A stretch of 40,021 bases of DNA. Origin: UBA11869 sp964544965. Lineage in GTDB: Bacteria; Pseudomonadota; Gammaproteobacteria; Eutrophobiales; Eutrophobiaceae. The DNA lies in assembly GCA_964544965.1 (NCBI GenBank), contig CAZJED010000004.1, positions 1 to 40,021 of the forward strand. Direction: 5' to 3'. The notes under the pieces were generated by a model, which was not told where the DNA came from, ran no database searches, and worked only from the letters and a program-made list of their open reading frames with translations. Shown here piece after piece: positions 33,987 through 40,021 of the stretch (position 1 is the first letter of the stretch; each line of letters starts with the position of its first letter). The translations under genes were made by a program, and so were the position numbers.

Positions 33987-34706
33987 TTAATTTGCAGCAG
34001 TGTTACTTGATGCTAAACCTTTGACTGCATCGTTAATCGCATTCCCGTAGGCAGTTCCCAAATCAGAGTAATCTTCATCATCCATAATTGCCATATAACC
34101 GATTGCATAACCTGATTTTAATAAACCCATACCATCTTGACTTCCATCACCCATCATCATTTCCATAGTCGATCTTTTTTTATCACCGACAATTTGGTCA
34201 TAGGGGCCCCACAACATTGGAGAAGCAAATGGTCCCGCACCATCCAGAACATCTAGCACAATTACACCGTCATCTGAATGAAAGCCTAACCCTACAAAGC
34301 CATCTTTACCTTCGTAGTAACTAAATTTACCACCACTAGGGAATGTATGTTGATATCTGTAGATTGAACGACCAACATAATCTGGCGGCATTTTTATCCC
34401 TCTTGTGCTAATACGTTTTTTCTTTCCTTTTGCTTTTGTTTCTTCAGCAACTGCCAGTATCGATTTTTTAACCCCATATGGATTAGTAATGAAGCGTTTA
34501 CCATCCTGCTGCGTGTAGGCGCGATCCCCTTTTTCAATTGTGCCTTCTACTTCAATTTCTTCCATTTCTTTCACATCTTCCTTAGCACCTGCTACATCCA
34601 AGGAATATGCGTAAGAAAATAAATAAAGACTACTGAGTAAACACAGTAATTTTATGGTTCTAGTTTTATTATCTTTATAACTCATTAGTTTTATTCTTTC
34701 TTTCAA
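33987..34706 (-). CDS. exported protein of unknown function
   Basis: A 239-residue protein. TTG at 34706 is favoured because TAGGTGAG lies 6 bases before it; ATG at 34685 is the alternative. A signal-like helix is present at about 18-34 (IKLLCLLSSLYLFSYAYS). The mature protein has an acidic start (KEDVKEMEEIEVEG), a basic stretch (KAKGKKKRISTRG), an aromatic beta-rich middle (YRYQHTFPSGGKFSYYEGKDGFVGLGF) and a Met/Gly-rich segment (STMEMMMGDGSQDGMG). I do not recognise the family. It lies convergent with the helicase gene and upstream of ssrA's 3' end, apparently on its own. Confidence 0.7.
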   Translation of the reverse strand: MKERIKLMSYKDNKTRTIKLLCLLSSLYLFSYAYSLDVAGAKEDVKEMEEIEVEGTIEKGDRAYTQQDGKRFITNPYGVKKSILAVAEETKAKGKKKRISTRGIKMPPDYVGRSIYRYQHTFPSGGKFSYYEGKDGFVGLGFHSDDGVIVLDVLDGAGPFASPMLWGPYDQIVGDKKRSTMEMMMGDGSQDGMGLLKSGYAIGYMAIMDDEDYSDLGTAYGNAINDAVKGLASSNTAAN

Positions 34707-34779
34707 TTAATTCTCACCTATCAGGTTATTTTAGCTTAGTTTCTAAAGAATAAAAAAGAAGTAATTTGGCATTTTTAAT

Positions 34780-35140
34780 GGTGGAGGCGGCGGGAATCGA
34801 ACCCGCGTCCGCAAATCCTCTACCGTCGGTTCTACATGCTTAGCCAGTTCTATTGATTTAACTCTTTGCTACCCGAATGGCAGGAAAAACAAAAAGCGAT
34901 TTCGAAAAAATTTAACGAATCCACCTCGAACAAGTTTCATCGCGATCTTGTGTGAGTCGACGCCTGGATCTGAGTGCACAAGCACATTATCAGTCAGACG
35001 GCACTATGACTGGTTATTAAGCAGCTAGTGCGTAGTTGTCGTCGTTGGCAACTATAAAGTTTGCAGCTGTATTTACGAGGTAGTCTGCGCCTCGGCATGC
35101 CCCTTGGGCTTCATATCCACGTCGAAACCTGTACACCCCC
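34780..35140 (-). ncRNA. ssrA: transfer-messenger RNA (tmRNA)
   Basis: A 361-base one-piece tmRNA. The 5' end GGGGGTG (35140-35134) pairs with CGCCTCC before ACCA at the 3' end (34780). The T arm CGCGGGTTCGATTCCCGC and the 5' block GTTTCGACGTGGAT are typical. The tag frame (35049-35014) begins at GCC after TATAGTT and encodes ANDDNYALAA followed by TAA TAA. A TATAAT at 35174-35169 may be the -10 element of a precursor later cut by RNase P; its -35 is weak. With SmpB it rescues stalled ribosomes and tags the unfinished chains for proteolysis. It lies 134 bases downstream of smpB on the same strand. Confidence 0.98.
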
Positions 35141-35274
35141 AAAGATATTTCATGTCCAATTATCAGGAATTATAGCTGAATAGACATTAATTAAACATCG
35201 ATGTTCGATGAATGATAAATGCTGGTGAAATGAGACTAGAAGATTCTATAAAAAGTTCAAATATAAGAAGAATA

Positions 35275-35742
35275 TTAATGTCTAACTAACCGTGCTTTTT
35301 GTCTTTGCCAATCACGTTTTTTCTCAGTTTCTCTTTTATCATGCATCTTTTTACCACGACCGATTCCGATTTCTAATTTTACATGACCATTTTTCCAGTA
35401 CAGCGCAGTAGGCACTAAGGTAAAACCTTTACGTTCAACAGCGCCAATAATTTTATTCAGTTCAACACGATGTAATAATAACTTTCGGTTTCTTTGGGTT
35501 TCACTTATAAACGAAGAAGCAGTTGACAGCGGTGTAATGAGAGCGCCAAACAAATAGGCTTCACTATTTTTTAGTAGTATATAACTATCAATGATTTCAA
35601 CTTTTCCAGCGCGAAGACTTTTTACTTCCCATCCTTTTAGTGAGATTCCTGCTTCAAAGCGTTCGTCGATAAAGTAATCCCGACGTACTTTTTTATTAAG
35701 TACGATTGTTTTTCCGCCAATAGATTGCTTTTTTCCGCTCAT
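35275..35742 (-). CDS. smpB: SsrA-binding protein SmpB
   Basis: A 155-residue protein matching SmpB throughout: IVLNKKVRRDYFIDERFEAGISLKGWEVKSLR, YLFGALITPL, and the basic C-terminal tail GKKMHDKRETEKKRDWQRQKARL, which enters the ribosomal A site and mRNA channel. SmpB binds tmRNA and is needed for trans-translation. The tmRNA gene follows on the same strand. The gene is divergent from the NSS symporter across 84 bases. Confidence 0.97.
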   Translation of the reverse strand: MSGKKQSIGGKTIVLNKKVRRDYFIDERFEAGISLKGWEVKSLRAGKVEIIDSYILLKNSEAYLFGALITPLSTASSFISETQRNRKLLLHRVELNKIIGAVERKGFTLVPTALYWKNGHVKLEIGIGRGKKMHDKRETEKKRDWQRQKARLVRH

Positions 35743-35826
35743 TCCTGTTAGCCTGAATTCAATTACCCTAAATTATAACAGGTGTTGTATCCATAAGGAT
35801 GTAAGTAATTTAAAATAGCATAGTAT

Positions 35827-37239
35827 ATGACATCAATCCGTACATCTATTCATGGCCAGTGGTCATCACGTTGGATTTTTATTTTAGCCGCAACAGGTTC
35901 AGCTGTTGGTCTTGGTAATATCTGGCGTTTTCCTTATTTGACAGGTGAAAATGGCGGCGGCGCTTTTGTTCTCATTTATTTGTTTTGTGTTTTTATGATG
36001 GGGATTCCTATTATGATGGCGGAGATATTATTAGGTCGTCGCGGAAGAAAAAGCCCTATTAACACAATGCGTACTTTGGCAGTCGAGGAAGGGTTAAATC
36101 CAAACTGGTGTTTACTCGGGTGGCTCGGTGTTATAGCCGGTTTTATTATTTTATCTTATTACAGTGTGATTGCAGGTTGGACAATCGCCTTTATTTTTAA
36201 GACTGGTATGGGTGATTTTATTGGTTCAAATGCAGATCAAACAACATCGATTTTTAACGAACTAATTTCAAATCCAAAAATATTATTATTTTGGCATACC
36301 ATTTTTATGTTTTTAACTATTTATGTTGTTTCCAGGGGCGTTAAAAGTGGACTAGAGCAAGCTGTCAAATTTTTGATGCCCGCATTGTTTATTTTACTTC
36401 TAGTTATGGTTGGTTACGCAATGAGTACCGAAAAATTTCTTGACGGACTTAGTTATCTTTTTATTCCTAATTTTGATTCCTTGGCAGATAAGAACCTTTT
36501 TTCGGATGTTTTTTTACCAGCACTGGGCCAGGCATTTTTTAGTCTAAGTATTGGGATGGGAGCAATAATGATTTATGGTTCTTACTTATCTAAAGATTCT
36601 TCGATTACTTTTAATTGTTTTGCTATTGCATTAGCTGATACTGGTGTTGCAATTCTTGCAGGGGTTGCGATTTTTCCAATTGTATTCACTTATGGGCTTG
36701 AGCCTGCTGGCGGCCCAGGGCTTATTTTTATCTCATTACCAATTGCGTTTGGCCAAATGCCTTTCGGGACATTTTTTGGCTGCTTATTTTTTATATTATT
36801 AATGTTTGCTGCATGGACTTCTTCAATTTCATTGCTTGAACCAGCAGTAAGCTGGTTGGTTGAAAATAAAAACATGACTCGCACAAAAGCTGCATATATA
36901 GCAGGGTTTATTGCTTGGCTTCTTGGTTTATTAACAGTCCTATCATTTAATCATTGGGCATTTGAATTTAGTTTTGTAGGCGCGATTAAAAAGAATGGCC
37001 TATTTGATGTTTTCGATATCCTCACATCTAATATTATGTTGCCTTTAGGCGGTGTATTAGTAGCTATATTTACTTCTTGGTTAATGTCACGATCATCAAC
37101 GGTTGATGAATTAGGGCTTGGCGATAAAATTACTTATAAAGTATGGCGTTTTACTATTCGTTATATTGCCCCATTAGGAGTTATTATTATTTTTCTTAAT
37201 ACAATGGGATTATTTAAATTAATTTCTCTTGATAATTAA
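35827..37239 (+). CDS. neurotransmitter:sodium symporter (NSS/SNF family) transporter
   Basis: A 470-residue protein with about 11 membrane helices. The NSS signature ATGSAVGLGNIWRFPYLTGENGGGAFVLIY in helix 1 contains the unwound GLGNIWRFP segment that binds sodium and substrate. Eleven helices is the length seen in bacterial Tyt1/MhsT-type members. Sodium-driven uptake of an amino acid is the likely role; which one is not shown. It is inserted between smpB and ratA, which adjoin in E. coli. Ribosome site is weak. Confidence 0.92.
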   Translation: MTSIRTSIHGQWSSRWIFILAATGSAVGLGNIWRFPYLTGENGGGAFVLIYLFCVFMMGIPIMMAEILLGRRGRKSPINTMRTLAVEEGLNPNWCLLGWLGVIAGFIILSYYSVIAGWTIAFIFKTGMGDFIGSNADQTTSIFNELISNPKILLFWHTIFMFLTIYVVSRGVKSGLEQAVKFLMPALFILLLVMVGYAMSTEKFLDGLSYLFIPNFDSLADKNLFSDVFLPALGQAFFSLSIGMGAIMIYGSYLSKDSSITFNCFAIALADTGVAILAGVAIFPIVFTYGLEPAGGPGLIFISLPIAFGQMPFGTFFGCLFFILLMFAAWTSSISLLEPAVSWLVENKNMTRTKAAYIAGFIAWLLGLLTVLSFNHWAFEFSFVGAIKKNGLFDVFDILTSNIMLPLGGVLVAIFTSWLMSRSSTVDELGLGDKITYKVWRFTIRYIAPLGVIIIFLNTMGLFKLISLDN

Positions 37240-37250
37240 AATATAATGCA

Positions 37251-37685
37251 GTGATCAGAATAAGTAAAAAAGCTAATGTTAAATATAGTGCTAATCAAAT
37301 GTACACATTAGTTAATGATATAGAAGCTTATCCAGATTTTCTTCCGTGGTGTACTGATGCAATTATTACAAATCATGGCAATAATGAATTAGTAGCATCT
37401 GTTTCAATTTCTATAGGAAAAATAAAAAAAATATTTACAACAAAAAATACCATGCAACAAGACTCATTAATTAGTATGAAACTTATAAAAGGCCCCTTTA
37501 AGATATTAAACGGCGAATGGAATTTTCAAAATAATTCTAGTGGTGGTTCTACAGTTTTACTAGAAATGCAATTTGAGTTTAAAAATAAATTATTAAGATA
37601 TACTTTTGGCGCAGCTTTTAAGAAAATAACAGACTCATTAGTGGATGCTTTTATAGAAAGAGCATCTGATATTTACGGAGAATAA
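37251..37685 (+). CDS. ratA: RatA/Coq10-family START-like protein
   Basis: A 144-residue protein with GTG start, 11 bases after the symporter stop. It shows the family pattern: IRISKKANVKYSANQMYTLVNDIEAYPDFLPWC, FTTKNTM, LIKGPFKILNGEWNF, and a C-terminal helix ITDSLVDAFIERASDIYG. RatA has been described in E. coli as a ribosome-association toxin, but homologues also resemble Coq10 and probably bind ubiquinone; the latter fits the conserved pocket. The gene ends 3 bases from the convergent bamE. The rnfH/ratB gene that normally follows is absent. Confidence 0.92.
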   Translation: MIRISKKANVKYSANQMYTLVNDIEAYPDFLPWCTDAIITNHGNNELVASVSISIGKIKKIFTTKNTMQQDSLISMKLIKGPFKILNGEWNFQNNSSGGSTVLLEMQFEFKNKLLRYTFGAAFKKITDSLVDAFIERASDIYGE

Positions 37686-37688
37686 TTA

Positions 37689-38153
37689 TTATTTACCATC
37701 TAGAGGGTTTATTTTTTCGAATAAGCGACTAAAAAATCCTTTTTCTTCTTGATCAGATTCAGGGACTATAATTGCATTATCCTCAGTAATAATTTCTTCT
37801 TTCCGTCTTGGAATATTTGACACTTCAATATCTCCCGAAATATATGCCAGTTTACCATTTTCAAAATGAAGTGTGATATGACGTTGTTCTCTAACTTTAC
37901 CTCCTTCTTGGAAACTGTAAACGTATTCCCAACGCTCATTATGAAATGGGTCAATTAAAACAGGTGTACCCATTATAAATTTCACCTGTTTTTTATCCAT
38001 TCCCGGAGCTAATTTATTAAGCATTTCCTGATCAATAACATTTCCCTGTTGTATGTCAATTTTATGAAGTAATGGCGCATTAAAACCCCCGTCATAGCTA
38101 CGGCTACAGCCATATATCAGGCAAAATAGAAAAAGTATTAGGATAAATTTCAT
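37689..38153 (-). CDS. bamE: outer-membrane assembly lipoprotein BamE
   Basis: About 154 residues from the ATG at 38153 (a TTG at 38162 would add three). The lipoprotein signal ends IYGC. The BamE/SmpA core follows: NKLAPGMDKKQVKFIMGTPVLIDPFHNERWEYVYSF, then ITLHFENGKLAYISGD. The tail is longer than in E. coli, acidic and then amphipathic (EKGFFSRLFEKINPL). BamE is part of the complex that inserts beta-barrels into the outer membrane. It is divergent from fur across about 147 bases. Confidence 0.94.
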   Translation of the reverse strand: MKFILILFLFCLIYGCSRSYDGGFNAPLLHKIDIQQGNVIDQEMLNKLAPGMDKKQVKFIMGTPVLIDPFHNERWEYVYSFQEGGKVREQRHITLHFENGKLAYISGDIEVSNIPRRKEEIITEDNAIIVPESDQEEKGFFSRLFEKINPLDGK

Positions 38154-38300
38154 TATGTTCAAATTCTAGAAGTCAGGCAATCTAGAGGGGAGAATAACGT
38201 TTACTATCGAATTCCTCAACGACATTTATTATAATTACCATTATATTGTTGTTAGTTTTTACTAATTTTAAATGCTGAGATTTTTAGCTAGGAGATTTTG

Positions 38301-38702
38301 ATGGAAGCAACAGACTTGAAAAAAGCCGGTCTCAAAGCAACTTTACCCAGAATAAGAATTCTTCAAATTCTTGAAGATAGTCCGGATAAACATTTAAGTG
38401 CTGAGGATGTATATAAAATTTTAATAGATCATGGTGAAGAAGTTGGCCTAGCTACTGTCTATAGGGTTCTAACACAATTTGAAGCTGCCGGATTAGTTAT
38501 TCGCCACAATTTTGATTCCGGCCATTCTGTTTTTGAGCTTGATCGTGGTACTCATCACGATCATATGGTTCATTTAGATACAGGCGAAATTATCGAATTT
38601 GAAAATGAAGAAATTGAAGAATTACAAAAAAGAATAGCAAAGAAACATGGGTTTGAGTTGATCGAACACAGTTTAGTTTTATACGTGAAATCAAAAAAGT
38701 AA
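38301..38702 (+). CDS. fur: ferric uptake regulator Fur
   Basis: A 133-residue protein; ATG at 38301 has AGGAG 6 bases upstream. The N-terminal winged helix includes LKATLPRIRILQILE and GLATVYRVLTQFEAAGLVIRH. The C-terminal dimer/metal part has GTHHDHMVHLDTGEIIEFENEEIEELQ. The usual first CxxC of E. coli Fur (CLDCG) is replaced by HLDTG, so the structural zinc site is absent, as in Pseudomonas-type Fur proteins. Fe-loaded Fur represses iron uptake genes; a perfect Fur box lies at 13096-13110. Confidence 0.95.
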   Translation: MEATDLKKAGLKATLPRIRILQILEDSPDKHLSAEDVYKILIDHGEEVGLATVYRVLTQFEAAGLVIRHNFDSGHSVFELDRGTHHDHMVHLDTGEIIEFENEEIEELQKRIAKKHGFELIEHSLVLYVKSKK

Positions 38703-38715
38703 GATATTTTTTTGA

Positions 38716-40021
38716 TTACTTGAGTGCTAGCATTCTTTCTGCATTAGCACGACTTTCAGTTGTCACTTCCATGCCAGCTAACATTCTTGCAATTTCATTA
38801 ATTCGTTCTTTCTCATCAAGACTTCTTACTTCGGTATATGTTTCACCTTGTTTTGTGTTTTTAGTTACTTGAAAATGCTGCTGTCCATATGAAGCAACTT
38901 GTGGAAGGTGTGTAACACAAAATATTTGGCTATGAGTGGCTAGAGTACTTAATAATTTACCAACAATTTCAGCAACACCACCACCAATACCCGCATCAAC
39001 TTCATCAAAAATCATCGTTGGCGTATTGTTATCTTTTGAACTTATTATTTGAATAGCCAGGCTCAAGCGAGATAATTCGCCACCCGATGCAACCTTTGCA
39101 ATAGGCCTTAATGGTTGCCCTGGGTTTGTTGAAACCATAAAAGTGATTTCATCCATCCCAAACTGATGTGGGTTTTTACTATTAATTGGCTCAACATCTA
39201 TTTGTAATTTTCCTGCCATACCTAACTCATGAATCTTATTTGTTATTTCCTCTGAAAAAACTTTTGCAGCTTTTATTCTTTTATTTCTTAATTCAGCAGC
39301 AAGATTAAAATAATTTGTTGTCAGTTCTTTTTGCTTTAGTTCTAATTTCTCTCGTTGCTCGAAACTGTTTTCTAGTTCATTTAATTGTTTGATTAATAAA
39401 TTTAAATGATCTGGTAGCTCATCAGGTCTTTTTTTATATTTCCGTGCAAGTTCATTTAGTTTATCTAGTCGACTCTCTAGTGAGCTGAGTTGACTTGTAT
39501 CAGCATCAAATTCATTTAAATAATTTTTTAGTTCTGTAGTTGCTTCATTAATCTGTATTACTGCTGAATCAATTAGTGTAGGTATGTTGTTAAGTGAGTT
39601 ATCAAGCAAGCAGAGCTCATCTATTTCTTTTTGGCACTTCAATAGTTTTGTATTTATATTGGTATCCGATTCTGATAATTTATTTAATATTTCGTGACAT
39701 GCTTCTATAATATGTTTTGAATTTGATTGTCTTTTAAATTCTTCTTTTAGCTTGCCATATTCTGATTCTTCTATAGCTAACTTGTTTAATTCCTCTATTT
39801 GATATTTTAGTAAAGTTAATGTTGATTCAAAGTCATCACTACTTGTATTCAATTCTTTGATTTTATTATCTATTTCCATTAATTCCTGATAGGTGTTGAT
39901 TGTTTCAGTTAGGGTTGACTCATATTGGCCAAATTGATCAAGTAATTTTCGTTGTGTTTTTGGTTGTGATATTGTTTGATGTGCGTGTTGCCCATGTATT
40001 TCAATGAGGCATTCACTAATA
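38716..40021 (-). CDS. recN: DNA repair ATPase RecN (partial, N-terminus beyond right edge)
   Basis: The minus frame is open from base 40021, so the start and the Walker A motif are outside the window. The visible part begins with ECLIEIHGQHAHQTISQPKTQRKLLDQFG, typical of RecN. A long coiled coil of about 230 residues follows, then the signature VASGGELSRLSLAI, Walker B TMIFDEVDAGIGGGVAEIVG, and H loop IFCVTHLPQVASYGQ. The C-terminus RSLDEKERINEIARMLAG is conserved. RecN is an SMC-like protein recruited to double-strand breaks, and it is usually next to fur/bamE in gammaproteobacteria. It lies 13 bases from the convergent fur. Confidence 0.96.
   Translation of the reverse strand, partial: ISECLIEIHGQHAHQTISQPKTQRKLLDQFGQYESTLTETINTYQELMEIDNKIKELNTSSDDFESTLTLLKYQIEELNKLAIEESEYGKLKEEFKRQSNSKHIIEACHEILNKLSESDTNINTKLLKCQKEIDELCLLDNSLNNIPTLIDSAVIQINEATTELKNYLNEFDADTSQLSSLESRLDKLNELARKYKKRPDELPDHLNLLIKQLNELENSFEQREKLELKQKELTTNYFNLAAELRNKRIKAAKVFSEEITNKIHELGMAGKLQIDVEPINSKNPHQFGMDEITFMVSTNPGQPLRPIAKVASGGELSRLSLAIQIISSKDNNTPTMIFDEVDAGIGGGVAEIVGKLLSTLATHSQIFCVTHLPQVASYGQQHFQVTKNTKQGETYTEVRSLDEKERINEIARMLAGMEVTTESRANAERMLALK

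Noticed and set aside
38225..38250. Possible Fur autoregulatory site upstream of fur
   Set aside because: TATAATTACCATTAT has A/T similarity only and fails most positions of the 7-1-7 core.
1..40021. CRISPR arrays, insertion sequences, prophage genes or integrase sites
   Set aside because: No regularly spaced repeats, transposase or integrase motifs, or terminal inverted repeats were seen on reading both strands.

Overview
The window looks like a piece of a marine-type gammaproteobacterial genome: AT-rich, probably from a metagenome or draft assembly because a run of 20 Ns lies inside one gene. The evidence for the group is the tmRNA tag ANDDNYALAA, the linked smpB/ratA/bamE/fur/recN genes, an AddAB-like pair of the gamma/betaproteobacterial type, DUF3301 and DUF484 genes, and a proteobacterial dedicated sortase cluster. 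Genus cannot be read from this stretch.

Layout. (1) 1-4379, minus: a tight redox operon made of an 804-residue flavoprotein with two cyclic-nucleotide-type domains and a four-cluster ferredoxin tail, a five-helix di-haem cytochrome b, and an FHA-domain/multihaem cytochrome c that runs off the left edge. Its upstream region carries a perfect FNR box placed as in a class II promoter. (2) 4692-10519, plus: tRNA-Arg(ACG), then a very large PilY1-like protein split by a frameshift, then a small secreted partner. (3) 10530-13150, minus: a porin, an FMN-binding protein and a PepSY membrane protein behind a perfect Fur box. (4) 13463-16208, plus: a cold-shock gene with a long leader, a small membrane protein, a Rap1a/Tai-like secreted protein, a site-2 protease and a Sel1-repeat protein.

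(5) 16225-22021: the dedicated sortase system. The minus operon is pdsO, a 58-residue membrane peptide, a class GN sortase and a YyaL-like alpha/alpha-barrel protein. The response regulator and histidine kinase are divergent. The usual VIT/vWA sortase substrate is not present here. (6) 22039-25525: apbE, DUF3301, yajQ and an rnm-like PHP gene form one minus operon, with a DUF484 gene divergent. (7) 25543-33962: an ABC exporter, a secreted EndA-like nuclease and a two-gene AddAB/RecBCD-like helicase-nuclease. (8) 33987-40021: an unknown exported protein, ssrA and smpB, an NSS symporter, ratA, bamE, fur, and recN (cut by the right edge).

Links between regions: the Fur gene at 38301 can act on the Fur box at 13096. 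The ApbE at 23742-24755 is the type of enzyme that would attach FMN to the FMN-binding protein at 11260-11784. SmpB and tmRNA act together in ribosome rescue. The PdsR/PdsS pair probably controls the adjacent sortase operon.
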